A DNA stretch of 64,000 bases from Collybia mongolica (taxonomy: Eukaryota > Basidiomycota > Agaricomycetes > Agaricales > Clitocybaceae). The notes beneath the pieces are model-generated. The model saw only the letters and a list, made by a program, of their open reading frames with translations, had not been told where the DNA came from and made no database searches. The position numbers and the translations under genes are program-made. Positions 1 to 13,000 of this stretch are shown here, one piece after another. The DNA is taken from assembly GCA_013420905.1 (NCBI GenBank), contig JAAXNY010000004.1, forward strand, positions 4,526,001 through 4,590,000. The letters are read 5' to 3'. Numbering within the stretch: position 1 is the stretch's first letter; the number at the start of each line of letters is the position of its first letter.

Positions 1-1642
1 CTTGTATATATGTGCCGAGTACGCCTGATGCCACCGTACGCGTACGTGACTCCCGAAGAATACACGATGCGAGAGATACTTGCTGGGTCTGGACGACCAG
101 ACGTGGCGCATACGAGGAATACAATGTTTTCCGCTGTCCAGGGGGCCTTCTCAACCAATATTTCCTCAGCAATATCCCGAAAGTTCGGCATCAGTTGGCA
201 ATCCCTGATCCGGATTAGGCTGTGTAGGCTGAAGGCACGATTTTCACCATGAGTAGGTCCTATGCCTGCCGTCTGACCAACACTGGTCGCATTGTTTTAA
301 CTCGTATTCGACCAACACAGCCAGTGCCTATTTCTCATGGAGCACGAGAAGGGCAACCGAAACTATCTTCTCCATCTGTTAACCGCAGTGGGCCTAGGAC
401 ACCACGAACCGTCCTGACACCTTGAGTCTCTATCATGGTCCGTTGAAACCCGACATTAGCGCACGATGGCGTTCTGTTATTCACTCCGATCTCCAAGTTC
501 ACAAATGCAAGAGGCCGGGGCATTGAGCATTGAGTTTTTGGATATGGTGGAGTGCCGTGAACTTGGCTGGAATGCTTGAGAGTGCGAGAACATTCTGACA
601 ATAGTAGTAGCAATAAGAAACTAGGTTGACATTAGGAAAACCATGAGAAATTGCCGTTCTCTGTTTAGTTGTAGGTGTTAGTGGGGATAAGCGTTTCGGC
701 CAAACACAAAACCTTTCTTCCACTAGCACTTCCTTCGACGCGATTCGACGCGTTTGCGAGACTTATTCGACAGATATTCAAGTCTGCTGGAAGATACATG
801 AAATGGCTCGGCGTAATTCTGCAGCGAATTCTCATTGATCATGCGCATCAAATGCGCAAATAGGTGTGGTACGTGACCTTCTCGAGTGCGTAACATCCTC
901 GACGAACTGAATGCCATACCAGACCTAGACATTCGCATTCGATGTCTTTTATCTATTATTCGTCATGATAGGTGGTTTTCCAGACTTATGGTCGGCTCTT
1001 GGTTCCTTACGTGCCTTGAAAAAAGGCGTAGGAGCGCTGTTTGGCGACATCCTCGTTCAAACAGGGAAATAAAGCTGTTGTGAAAGGAGTGGAAAAGCCG
1101 TCATTGGGTATGCCGAAGGCCCTGTGGAAAAGTTTGACATTAAGTATATAATTCCGTTAATGCTCCAAAGTGACGATGTTCTCCAGCACCGCCTTCGTCT
1201 ATCGCCCGCCAGTATTTTTCCTGCATTCACTGCAGCAAGTCTGGTCAAGAACTCTACTAGCGCATGCAAGGATATCACTATGGTTAACAAGGAGCAATGG
1301 GGCGATTTCTGGCCATTCTTGATGAGGGAAACGACCCATGAAGGAGTGCGGTTTTGCGGAGGGCGTATTCGGAGTGGTGCGTTATAAGATATTATTATGA
1401 TAGGGCCCTTGAAAACATCACCAACACCACAGCCCTCCTCGACATATATTCCCAAAACACTCTATTCGGAAATGATTCCACCCAGTTGAAGGGAACGTCG
1501 GAGTTACGGTCCCACCACCCATCACACCTATTAACTGCCAAGCCCCCACCCACCCGTATCTCAACAGCCTCGTGCCCTTCATAAATCTTCGATCCCAACT
1601 ACTCTTAATTCTCCAAACCTGAATTTTTTTTGCCCCTCATAC
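1..1642. other. Intergenic stretch, no supported gene
   Basis: I find no reading frame here with recognisable protein character. The open frames are short, overlap on both strands and lack convincing splice-linked continuation. The last part, 1600-1642, is the 5' flank of the metallophosphoesterase gene and is T- and C-rich, as is common just upstream of basidiomycete start codons. Confidence 0.5.
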
Positions 1643-3055
1643 ATGCTCAAGAAGCTAGGCGGTGCATTCAATAAAGCCAGAGGTCGCCAAATCAACATTC
1701 TCACGCCTCAATCCAATCTTTTTCCAGACTCCACAACCATGTCGGTTTCATACACGCCACACACCCTTGTCTCGTCCTCTGCGTGCGTGCACTTTGAGTA
1801 CGACCCCGCAGACGTCCCGCCGATTCCCTTGACCTCGGTCGACGGAGAAACTTGTCGGTGGACCCGCTTCGTGTGCATCAGCGACACGCACGCGCGCACG
1901 TTCCCGGTCCCACCCGGGGATGTGCTACTGCATTCGGGGGACCTGACGAATACGGGGAAGGTGGAAGAGTTCAGGCGGACAATGGAGTGGCTTTGTAGCC
2001 TACCGCATCCGGTGAAGATGTAAGTGGTGGTTGGGTGTATATGTGTGGGTGATGGTTCCTGATGCAGTTATTTGGGCGATGTAGTGTGATTGCGGGGAAT
2101 CATGATTTGACATTGCATGAAGGATGGTATGAAGTGAATTATCCTCGGTGGGGTTCTGTTATGCAGGTGCGTGCGTCCTTAACTTTTCTTCGTGCACGGT
2201 TTAGTAATGTGTCGTCGTAGTCCCGCAGTGCAGTCATGGACCTCCTCAGGGGGCCTAAGGCCGTGAAAGCTGGTATCGTTTACCTTCAGGACGAGGCCCA
2301 TGAGTTTAGCCTGGGGGATGGGAGGAGGACATGGAGCGTTTATGGATCTCCGGTGGGTGTGCTTTTCCTACAAGGTCATCATATCCCTGAATGCAACGAC
2401 TAGTGGTCTCCCGAATTCTTTAACTGGGCCTTTAACTATAAACGAGGCGAGGAAGCATCTCGTACGTCAAACTACCTTCCTACCCCTACTGGCCCTAAAC
2501 ACTGACATGCCTGCCTTCAGAACTCGTCTCCAAATTTCCCAAGACCGATATCCTGTATGTTCTCTCCCATCATAAACCCATTCTGATTCCTTAACCCCCC
2601 ATTCCAAACCATTAACCATCAACTCCAACTGACTCAACTCTATTAGCCTAACACACGGTCCCGTCGCGGGAATATTTGACTGCACGCGGACGGGCGACTT
2701 GGCGGGGTGCGACGACCTCCGCGCGCGCATACGCGAGCTGCGGCCGCGACTGCACGCCGTAGGACATATTCACGAGGCACGCGGCGCGCATGTACATGTG
2801 TGGAACGATAGCGACAGGGACGGAGACGGGTTGCCGTCGGTGCAGAACGCAAATGCAGATGGGGGCGTCGGGATGAAAGGCGAGGAAGTGGGGGAGATGG
2901 TTAAAGGTGGGGAGGGGGAGACAACCGTATTCGTGAACGCTGCGAATTGGCCTTCGGGCCCGAAGGCGTGGAGAGCGAAGGAGGGGGGTGGGGAGGCTAG
3001 GGTCCCGTTTGCGGGGCCAGGGTTTCAGCCTGTTATTGTTGATTTGCGGGATTGA
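1643..3055 (+). CDS. Calcineurin-like metallophosphoesterase (MPPED/UPF0046-like)
   Basis: A metal-dependent phosphoesterase split into about five exons. All five family blocks are visible in order: SDTHAR (D-x-H) and HSGDLTNTG (GD block) in exon 1, AGNHDLTLHEGW (GNHD block) after an intron near 2025-2085, LTHGP (His block) near 2646, and AVGHIHEARG (GH-x-H) near 2758. Between them, an exon reading VYGSPWSPEFF is joined across an intron at about 2353-2403. These blocks supply the ligands for a two-metal centre, so the enzyme is probably active. The arrangement matches the small single-domain MPPED1/2 group found across fungi, whose substrate is usually unknown (cyclic nucleotides in animal relatives). 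No signal peptide is evident, so it is probably cytosolic. The start chosen is the first ATG of the first exon; an in-frame ATG at 1739 (MSVSYTP) is a good alternative. A low-complexity acidic and Gly-rich insert lies at about 2810-2930. Confidence 0.85.
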
Positions 3056-3973
3056 GGCGTTGGGTATTGGGTATTTGTGTACGTGTATACGTATAGTGGG
3101 TCTAAAGAGCACGGACGACGACCCAATTATCATATTCATCCGCAAACATCACTAGCGTAAGTTGCGAACCCCGTTTTTGAGCTCCCCGTCTGTATTCATC
3201 TCGCCTTCAGAACGAGTAGGATAATCGCAAGATATTCGATGTGGATATATAGCGGAGAACACCACGTGGTTAGATATCTCACCAAAATTCTGGCCTCCAA
3301 CGTTCCACCACTATACCAGATTATCACTCTCACGGCTCATATGGTATTTTAACCAATATGTACCATCCCCGCCCCCAGGCTAACGCTAACCATTAATCTC
3401 AAGTCGACAATTCCTGGAAATGATCACAGATTAACTGCCGCCGGGGTGGGGAACGATTAGACAGTCGCGCATGACCGAGTTCAGCTGTATGTGTGCATTA
3501 GGATTATATATAGGCGTTATAGCTCTCAAGCTACCTTTCCAAAGTCTAGTCTCACACTTGTGGAAGGCATTCGTTGGTTCTCCTTTTCAATGATAATAGG
3601 ACCCTGGGCGAACATTGGAGCGCGTTGCAACTCAGGGCCTGGAAGACAAGGCGAATATATTCGTCTGTAAACCCTATGTGCTTATAGTATGAAGCTGCCC
3701 ACACCTCTTGTCTTGCCATCCTTACTCTTTTGGCCTTAGTCGGTATCAGCACACCTGCCGTTTGTTTTGTTATAAAAGTGTGCCAACCCGAGGAACTAGA
3801 GTACGGTTAGGAGTCTCAGATCTCAGAGCTGAGAGGGAAGTACTTGGTGCGTTCCTGATCTAGTTCAATCCAGGACCTCGTAATCGTTGGCCATTCTCTC
3901 CAAGACTGGATACTAACAGTGTATGTATGTACATTATAATTATCATATCAGCCCAAGTACATATACAGGCTTC
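3056..3973. other. Intergenic region between convergent genes
   Basis: This separates the 3' ends of the phosphoesterase (+) and the dynamin-like gene (-). I see no coding sequence. It carries one copy of a dispersed repeat at 3397-3439 and a TATA-like stretch near 3505 with no gene obviously attached. Confidence 0.5.
3397..3439 (+). repeat. Dispersed repeat, copy 1
   Basis: A 43-nt segment starting TCTCAAGTCGACA and ending AACTGCC matches 9138-9180 at 36 of 43 positions, in the same orientation and without gaps. Six of the seven differences lie at scattered single sites and five are transitions, as expected for an old mobile fragment. Weaker similarity extends roughly 50 nt upstream in both copies. 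Confidence 0.6.
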
Positions 3974-6800
3974 TCAAAATCCGATTTGGAGCAGTTGCTG
4001 GCTCGCACTACTCATCCTCTCCAGCTTCTTTGCCAGCTCCTCTCTCTTTCCAGAAATGTTGGGGCTCTCCTGCGCGAGCTCTTTACAGATGCGTTGTCCG
4101 TCAGGGCCGTTGATCCCCAGCCCAATATAAAGGACCTGGAGAACGCTTCGCTCAATGCCGCGGACAAGTTCGTGGTCAACGGCCAAGGGAATGTTGTCCG
4201 CGAATCTCTTGTACGCCACTAATATGAAATATCAAGACGTGGATCTACACTCTCAAAACTTCGAAACTCACCTTGGAAATACGCACGAACGTCGGCCATA
4301 ATGACGAGCGCTGGTTCCATCCCATCAGGGGGTATCAACTTCGCTAGGTCCTCCGGTTTAATGCCAATAATGCCAATTTCGACCAATCCAGCCAATACTT
4401 TAGAGATGCCAGTGGGGGATGCTGACGTACTTCGAGCGAAGCCCAAGTTATTTGTTGATGGTGTATACGCCTCGATTGCTCTCAGCAGGTCCACATTGCG
4501 GTCTTTCTCCCGGGCGCCTTTATAATATGCAAGGAACTTGTCCTTATAGTCGGTGAGGTAGTGCGTATTCAAGGAGAAAGGCTTGTTCTCGAGCTCCATC
4601 AACCAATTGATACGTTCTTCCGTTCGCTCCATACATTTTTTGACGTGCTCCTGTAGAATGATCCTGCATTGTTCATAGTGAGTAAGGAACGCGCAGTGGT
4701 GGGGACGACGGACTGACCTAACACGTTGTTCCAGACCCCCCTGCCCAAAAGAAGCGAAATGTGTGGTGATTAGCCCTCGAATGTGTTCCGTCAGGATTGA
4801 ATACACGGTTTTGCATAGGATTTGTGCAGGTGTGTTCCATTGTTTGACGATCGTATTTATAAAAGTCTGCTGAACCACGAAGGGGTAGTTTCCAGGCAGC
4901 TCTCGAGTTCGAGCCCTATAAAACACGAGATGGTGAGCCGATAATCGGATAAATTGACCAAAAGCTAATTGCCAGACTCACTGATGAGCTCGTTCCATGA
5001 CTTCATCGATATAAATGGCACCACCCATAAAGTTATTGACTGACTCAAATTCTTCGTACCCCTCCTCATGCGACAAGAAATCAGCCCTACCAAGTGACTT
5101 GGTTCCAGCGAAGCGTTTCTCGAACGGTATAAACTCTGGCGCGGTGACCCGCAAGGCCTGCCGAAATCTTTCTTGAGCAGGCCGAATGCATTGTAGCAAC
5201 CCATCCTCGTCAGGAATTCCTTCGACGCGCTTTGCAAGGTCTGTCACAAACATGTGCAACATGTTGGAGATCTCGTTCCGGGGGTCTCGGGACGGCTCTT
5301 TAGGAAGCTTGGCGACGGCCTCTCGAGCACCCAAAATGGATCTCTCTAGTTCGTCCTGGATTTCTGGAATCCTGTGATGTGCGGAGTCAGTTAAAATCAC
5401 CGTAATTAGTACCGTTGTATTCAAACCTTTTAAGGATCAAATCCGAAAGGATGGAACTCAGGCGTTCGACCAGATTTGATGTTCGTAGGTATTTCTTGTA
5501 CATCTCGTCTAGATCGCACCAGGGGGAAGAGACGGAGAAGAAGTGGTCTTCGCTCTTGCGAGCGTCCATCCAGGTCATGCCTTGCTTCAAATCATTCGAG
5601 CCAGGTTGTTTGACGCAGAACCAGTTGTTGTCGAGCGGTTCCTTCTCGTTTCGGATGAAACCGATCCAGTTGGGCTCCTCGCCTACTGGAATTCGATCCG
5701 GTTTCGTCAAAACCCCTATCAGCGCATGAAAAATGGTGAGTTCGTGCCTAGCGTTGGTGTCGCGATCTAGGAGAAACTTACCAATTGTACGCTTCCCTTC
5801 TGGGTCATGAATCTTGGCTAATTCCTGGGCGCCTTGATTTTGAAAGTCGGCTGGAGAATAGTTATATAAGGAAATAAGAATTAGGATGATGTGATACCGA
5901 AGTACTCACTCTCGCATGCAACCGTCAACAGAATGATACAGCTAGGCTTTTGGATGTACGAGGTAGCCAAACTCTCCACAAGTTGGATATCGTTCTTGTT
6001 TCCCGTTTTTCCAACGCTCGCAATCAATCCTGATAAAGTGAATCGGCACCATGAGTTAGTGTACAAGCCACCCGGGAAAAAAAAAGCAAACGAAGAACGG
6101 ACCAGGTAAATCACAGAAAGAAAGATCAGCGACGTCAGGGCCAGTGATCTGCAAAGAAACACAGTCTCTAGAGAAGCTAAGCTCTGCATCAGAGTAGTCG
6201 TCATCGTGGTCGACGGTGAGGTAGTGTTTCGCCGGGCGGCTCGGGTTTAAGATCGCACGCTGCGCGCGACGGATGCGGTCCTCCACCTCTGATTTTCCGG
6301 ATTCCATGATAGGCTCGCCAAACTGCTCGCTGCGCATTTGTCCGTCTTTCATTCTTCGCAAGGATATCACACATTTCCAGGGCTCCTCGGAACGGGAAAG
6401 GCGACACTCAGTCGGGCATCTGGGTCCCTAACGTGTCAGAAAATGGCGCACATACGATGTGGAGTGGCTCACCGAGTACAAGTACCCGCCGCACGGGGTA
6501 GGGTTATCCCCGAGATAGACTCGATGAGGGATGACTTTCCGGCGCTTTGGGACCCAATAACTGCGATCTGTGGTAGATCAATATCTACCTGAACTCTGCG
6601 TAGTGAGGTGAGCGGTGAGTGAGGGCGAGTATCTGGAAGACGTACCCCGTGCTATGAAGACGGTTAACCAGGTCCAACATTTTGCGCCTTTCATGGGAGA
6701 GGTGGGGGTTGGATAACCCAACGCCTTGGTTCCTGGAAGGGTCGTCATCGAAGGGGAGAGAGTCCACTTGATATGAGGCGTCAGAACTGCTAACACTCAT
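3974..6800 (-). CDS. Dynamin-type large GTPase
   Basis: A dynamin superfamily GTPase read from 6800 down to 3974 in about eight exons. The GTPase motifs are all present: G1 GSQSAGKSS near 6545, a switch/G3 block SFCDLPG near 6105, and G4 LTKPDRI near 5703. A helical middle/stalk part follows ([18 protein letters not shown], and the long exon at 4219-4926). The C-terminus has a GED-like helical end ([14 protein letters not shown] ... [11 protein letters not shown]). No pleckstrin homology or proline-rich domain is visible, so it resembles the Vps1/Mx/Drp group that tubulates or divides internal membranes. Agaricomycetes often carry many such genes, and this is probably one of an expanded set rather than the housekeeping Vps1 or Dnm1. 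The start [11 protein letters not shown] is followed by about 45 residues before an intron and the P-loop exon. A TATA-like CATAAAAG lies about 85 nt upstream. I saw no disabling lesion. Confidence 0.85.
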
Positions 6801-8439
6801 TCTTCAAAAGTAACGAGTGCGATGGGTGTAAGTGATAAGTACTTCAAAGTGTGTGGGCAACGAAGAGACTTCGAGTGGTGCTTTTATGCAATTTCAGCTC
6901 TTTGTGGGCACGCAACCACCTGGTTACAGCATTCTCCAAGCCCCTTTGAGGTTGTGCAATAGATGTCGAGGCCCTTTGACTGAATCTTCTTTACGCCCGC
7001 AGCCCTGTGCTAGTTACCCTGAGGCATGATGAACAAAAGGTTAAAACATGAGCGCGATCCAGAGACAAGTGTCCGTACCTTCCTTACTCTCTCATTTGGT
7101 CTACCGAGGCGATTCCTTCCGAACGTCCTTAGCCTTCGTTAGTGAAGGTAGATATCAATATGGTAAACAAAAGTACGCGAGGGTCAGGGTCACATTAGGA
7201 TCCGCATTCTCGACCATCATGCCATGGGCGCCAGTGACCACGCCACAGGTAACATAGAAACAAACGTCAAAAAATTACATATTTGACCTTCCTTACTAAC
7301 TATGGATCGGTGTTATTCGGACAAAGATAGTCAAGTCGTTCATCAATTATGCCAGGTTCGAAGCATCGATTGAAGGATTACATTATCTATTCCAAGCACT
7401 TGGATCTCATCTCGCGTTTGTCCTTCGAGATTGTGGAACGCAGGAAGGGAATATTCAAACCGTTTCAAATAGTTCCTCAAATCGTTGGTGGTATGGACCT
7501 TTGAAATGGCAAGGAGTGCCGTTTCCGGAGAACATATGTGACAAGCGATGAGTGCAATCTTGGGTGCATCGTGATTTCGTGGACGTACTCAGAAATTGCC
7601 GATTAGTTGTGTCCGCGTGAATGTTGTGTACGATGGGGAAAGAGAATTTGCCTTCTGTAGAATCTTCAGCGAAGGCCTTGCTCGTGGCATACTGGACATA
7701 TCGAGTGAGGAAGGGATCTTGGAAATGAACTTCAGATGCGGGAGTGACTCTGCTCTGAAGGTTCACCAGATCATACGAATTTGGCAAATTACGCCAACAA
7801 TGTTGACCAATGGCACGTAATTGCTTTGGGATGCGATTCAGTTGTGCGTTCTAACTTTTTGTCTGATATTAGTCCTTACGAGTCAATATTTGTCGTGGAA
7901 CGTTCCATCATAAATTTCATCTCGATGCATCGAAGGAAGCCGCCAGTGCCTATAAGGATATGCCGATGTGCGCGCATTGGGGTGTAAGACGATTTGTTGT
8001 TAATCATGGTTATGTAGTCCTCTTCTGTTTGCGTTGTGCGTCCTCGAAAGAGAAACGGCCCCTGAAAGAAACTTTGAAGCTATTTTGGTGGGTATGATCA
8101 CTCCACAACAACCTAATGCAGGAGAAACTTATGGGATACTAAACAGTCGAACTCACATGCCTCCATGTCACGGGATCCTATGGTGGGATTCATTGCGCTC
8201 AAGGAAGCATCCACGGCTGTGAGGTTATTGACGGTTTAGGTAATGCCATATATCTTCTGCGCGGCTACGTCAAGGAAGCCCAGCACGATAACGTACCCCG
8301 ATGGCCCCTCCGCAGTTGAGAGTTTTCTTCAATATCGTCCACTCTGCGCCTCGTGGGGGGGGGCGTGATTCGGGACTTGCGGCATGTAACATGTTGACCA
8401 CCCTTGCGATGACACCGCGGCGCCAGATAGACTCCTACA

Positions 8440-9072
8440 CCTTTCGCCCATGCGATTGCTTTGGCATCCACTGGAAAGATGATCACGCTAAAAGGCGATC
8501 TCACGCCTGTATCTGCGGTTGTCCCATCATAAGGGCCAGTTCATATCGAAGAGGATATTGGGTTGTTGTAAGTCGCCGAGTATAGAAATTTGATTGTGCG
8601 GGCTTGTTAGAACGTCCTCGATCTGTTCGAACGCGTCCAGGGGCCAAGACTTAGAATTCGGCGCTACGTAGTTATCATAAGGTGCAGTGAGACACATAGT
8701 AGGTTGGCCAAGAAAATGGAGCGAAAGGCTGACAGACCTTGCACAGTTTACTTGCTTTTCGTAATCAAGCGGCGGACCACGATACGGAAGGGACGGGGCA
8801 CGGCCTTTATCCGCAAGAAAGTCGATTCCATAAGTAGGGACAAATTTCACCACAATGTCTGGAGAGTCGATGAAACTTGTATTTGCCTTGTACCTTGCTT
8901 TGTGAATAGCATATGTCGCGTCGTCCTCCAGTGTTCCGACGTACTTAACCATGGCCGAATCGATAAATGAGCTTGTCGTTTGTTGCCAGAGCGTCACGTG
9001 GTGCTCCTTTTTTCGGAGCCTTGGGATCCAAACGTCCACCACATACCCGATGTGGGCTCTCTGGGGCCACAT
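8440..9072 (-). pseudogene. Decayed protein-kinase-like remnant
   Basis: The 181-codon frame at 8527-9072 has kinase-like landmarks: DIVVKFVPTYG resembles the beta-3 lysine strand, and ILGDLQQPNILFD resembles the catalytic loop (HGDLRPxNIL) of basidiomycete kinase-like proteins, but the HxD histidine is replaced by Leu. In another frame just downstream, near 8440-8490, AKAIAWAKGVGVY resembles the metal-binding strand (xxIDFDWAGKxGExRYP) with its acidic residues lost. The frame break, missing catalytic residues and absent N- and C-lobe parts suggest a dead copy. The assignment rests on two short blocks, so another origin is possible. Confidence 0.4.
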
Positions 9073-9137
9073 GGCACACTCCTGGAATACGCATGTCCAA
9101 CCGCTTCTGGGTGGTGCTAACCAACATTCTCAAGCTA

Positions 9138-9180
9138 TCTCAAGTCGACAGTTCCCGTAAATGACCACGGACAAACTGCC
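9138..9180 (+). repeat. Dispersed repeat, copy 2
   Basis: This matches 3397-3439 at 36 of 43 positions in direct orientation. It lies just upstream, in transcription direction, of the kinase-like remnant. No terminal repeats or target duplications are evident. Confidence 0.6.
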
Positions 9181-9922
9181 ACCCAGATCTCGAAAACGGG
9201 CTTTCGCACTCCTGCGTGCAACTCTGGATAGGTGATGCATATGTGAGGCCTTTTGGACTTTGCGATGTTGACGCGAATGTTGTGGCGTGCCGTGGTAACA
9301 CACCTAGGTGGAATAAAAAAATATGCTGAGTGATGAGGGTATGCGTCACTGGCTCATTGGTTACAGCTTACTAGTCGTCTTTGTAAACTCCGTCACCCCC
9401 TCCCCTGTCGTATCGGACCCTTTGCGGATCTTGTGCTCGTTTGAATTGACGACAGCCATACAAGCGAAGGAACGGAGCAGGTGGTGAAAGGCCAGGATTC
9501 TATCGTGGCGTGTCTCGATTGCCCGGGTCACGGCGAAGATATCAAGATATGGAAACGGTATGGTTCCGTTCGGCTCTCAAAGGCATACCAGAGGGCTACA
9601 AGAAACATGACTTCTCGATTACGACTCGGGCTTCTGGACCTTGTACTTGCCAGCTGAAGTCAATGAAGTCAGGAGTCACGTGTCAGGACGTGTGGGCGAG
9701 GATGGCCTGGTTTCCACGACTGTCAAAGCTTTCTTCCTTGCTTCAATCATTTGCTTTTCTCATCGTACGCGGGCCTTCTATGACCCGAGCGACGCGTCCG
9801 AAACGACACGAGTAGCTTCTATCTTCCCTCCCTTGTTCCCAATATTATGGGAGCAGCATGGCAAATGAGGCTCATATGATCATATTTGGCTCGCCCATTT
9901 ACGGCAGAGACGGAGTTGGGCG

Positions 9923-9948
9923 GTAGCCCATATATAACCATGGGCTAC
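9923..9948 (+). promoter_or_regulatory. TATA box inside a 9-bp inverted repeat, GH92 promoter
   Basis: TATATAA lies at 9931-9937, 86 nt before the GH92 ATG. It is flanked by perfect 9-bp inverted arms, GTAGCCCAT at 9923-9931 and ATGGGCTAC at 9940-9948, with an 8-nt loop. The TATA element is directly readable and well spaced. A role for the inverted arms, as a dimeric repressor or activator site, is inference. Confidence 0.55.
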
Positions 9949-10022
9949 GCTCTCACCCTTGCATAACCTCGACGCTTTACCCCCTTGGTTACCAGTTTTT
10001 ACCTTGAATTTCTTCATTTTAA

Positions 10023-13000
10023 ATGCTACAACTCAAAGCACTTCGCGTGCTGCTCGTGTCTGGGATCATTTGGATCCATTCTAGCCATGCGCAGAGCAGC
10101 CAGTGGGACTCTCCCATGTTTTCCTGGCTTCTTTCGCCTAACGTAACATGATTCACAGGGCCTCGTCATTCTCAGCCTCTGTCTCTTCAAGCGCGGCGGC
10201 GAGCCCACCAACCTCGACAGTAGCAGCCATCACCGATCCGGCGCGTTTCGTATTGCCATTCATCGGGACGACCAACGGCGGACATGTCTTTCCTGGTACG
10301 CGCACACGCAGCTCGTGTTGCCACGCTAATATTGGTGCCAGGTGCAACTCTTCCCCACGGCATGGCCAAAGTGGGGATGGACACAGACTCGCCTGAGAAT
10401 GTAAGCTATCCTCCTGCTCTTTGTACTTCTCTTCAGAAGCTGAGTGCCTTTTAGCATGCGGGGTACGATGCGGACCCCCGGTTCAATGCTACAGGCTTTT
10501 CGCAGTTGCATGATAGTGGTACCGGCGGAGTATGTCCTTTTCGTATTCTTTATCTCTTTGTCTCTTGAACTTGAACGTCATGGGGTGTATAGGCTATTCC
10601 GCTGTCGAACTTCAAATTGTGGCCGTTTGCGGAGTGTGCGTCGTTTGGGAAATGCGCTACGTCGCTCAATAGGAGAAAGATTGGGAGGAAGCTTTTGGCA
10701 AATGGTATGGCATCGCGTTATCGTTTTAGTTCATCTACTTGGTCTAACCCGCTTACATAGGCAAACCCGACGATTTTGCGTCACCAGGATATTTCTCAAC
10801 CAACTTGGTGAGTGTTTGTATCGTTATTTCCTTTCACGTTATTAACGATCACATGTCAGTCGAACTCGATTCGTGTCGAGCTGACAGCGACACGGAGAAC
10901 AGCTTTGCACAGGCACGTCGGATATCACTTATCCATATTAAATGAACCTTTAGCTGATTCACATATTCTTTTCAGGTACACGTTTCCTGCTGGTACCAAG
11001 CACCCCAGAATTGCTGTCGACATTACGAACGACGGACAGCAGAGTAATACCGACCCAGTCATGGCACTTGATCCTAACACTTCTCAGGTAGTCGGAGGCG
11101 CCTCTTTCGCTGCGTCTTTTGGACCAGGTTTGTTTATTTCCCCGACTTTTATGTGTTAATGGTTGTCATCTTACCTTCGGTTCATTCCTGTTCTAATAAT
11201 TTCTACTTGTTGAATTCCTAATATGCTGGTACTGACTCCTCCTTTCGCTAGGCCGATACGAGGCGTTCACCTGTGTTTCGTTCAAGGGAGACGGGTTCGA
11301 TCTGGGAAAGCCGACGGAGTTTGGGGCTTGGCTTGGTGATTCCCCTGTGCTGGGGACCACGAACATAGCACAGGTGTACTTTGGTAAATCCTCTTTTTTC
11401 TTTTCCAAACTCAATACACATTAACGACCTTCAGGCTTTACCAGTGAGCTTGGTGCCTTGTTCACTTGGAACCCTGCGCCAAGTGGCAAAACGACGATCT
11501 TGGCACGCGTCGGAGTGTCCCTCATTTCAAGTGCTCAGGCTTGTGCAAATGCGGAGGAAGAGATTCCTGATTTCGACTTTGAACAGGTGAGAGCGGAGGG
11601 CAGGAGGCAGTGGAATGAACTTCTCGGGAGGGTGCAAGTAGATGTGACAGGCGTGGATAGGGAGACGGTGCAACTGTTCTATTCTTCTGTAAGCCCTCTC
11701 GATCGAAGGAAGGCTGACTCGCTCAATGATAGTGGAACTTAGCTTTATAGGACGCATATTTCTCCAGCTGATTGTAAGGCTTGTCGACTTGCCTCACGCG
11801 GATCTGCGTAATAACAGTGGTTCGTTTCGACAGACACGGGTGAGAATCCCAAATGGAACTCCACGGAACCGTACTACGATTCGCTCTACTGCAATGTGAG
11901 TTGACCGTGGCTTTTCGCAATTGACTGAAATGACCAGCGTTTTAGTGGGACACGTACCGCACTCTTTACCCGCTCATGTCTCTACACGACCCCTCCAGGT
12001 TTGCGGATATCGTCCGCGGAATGGTTGATATCCAGAGACACGAAGGTGAATGCTTGTCGGGCGAGACTTATCGTAACCTGAAAACTTATCGAATGTAAAT
12101 AGGTTGGTTACCTGAGTGTCGTGGGGCTACAGCCCAACATTTCATCCAAGGCGGGAGCAGTTCGTTTCGCTTGACTCCTTTTCACTGCTTTTCTTCTGAT
12201 CAAGCATCCTGCTAGATGCCGACCCGATCTTGGGCGAATTCTTCGTGAAGTAAGGTCAACTTTAGTCTTGTTTAATGGTCTCGAACTAAGTGTCAATAGG
12301 TTCCATGATCAAGCAGCTGCCATGGGGGTTTCTGCAGATGACCTTTACACTGCGTTGCTCGCGGACGCAGAGTCCCAGCCACCGAACTGGAATCTTCAAG
12401 GCCGACAGGCAGATATATGGAAACGACTCAGTGAGCGGTACCTTCTTTAACACATGGGGTCACAACGGCTGATACAACGTATTTTTATCAAGATTATATT
12501 CCACTAGACATGTTTGACGCTGGAGGTGCTAACACGAAGCAGGCTTCTCGTACTCTTGAGGTATGTTTGGTTTTATGAGAATCTATACGTATGAAGACTT
12601 AATCTGTGGCGATATAGCATGCGTTTAACGACTTTGCGATTTCGCAAGTGGCCAAGGTAATGGGTAAGGCGGACGACGCAAGGAAGGTGATCAATGTTTT
12701 GTCAAAAGCATTCTACAAACTATTCACCGTTCATCCAGTATTCCCAACGAGCTGGAAATTTCATCAATGTGTGGAACCCAAATGTTACCGTCCCCGATGC
12801 CCCTGATGTTATGGGCATGGTTCAGGTATAATTCTATGTTCTGATATCTTCTAAGTGTATGTAATGATGGTAATATCTCGCACCTAGCCTCGGTTCGAGA
12901 ACGGAACCTTCAACTTTACGGACCCAAGGCATTGTAGTATACATGATCCCGCCCACGCCACATGTTTCCTCGTTGCTACGAATAGAGATGGGTTTTACGA

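Larger units (their letters stand above)
6801..10022. other. Gene-poor region with relic coding DNA
   Basis: Apart from the kinase-like remnant at 8440-9072, one repeat copy at 9138-9180 and the promoter of the GH92 gene, I see no supportable gene. Several open frames of 60-110 codons overlap on both strands around 7450-7990 and 9510-9870, but none resembles a family I know and no consistent splice pattern links them. Confidence 0.45.

Noticed and set aside
12160..12216. Apparent frame break in GH92 after the HFIQGGS block
   Set aside because: An intron from GTTCGT to CTAG restores GGSNADPILG in frame, matching the family.
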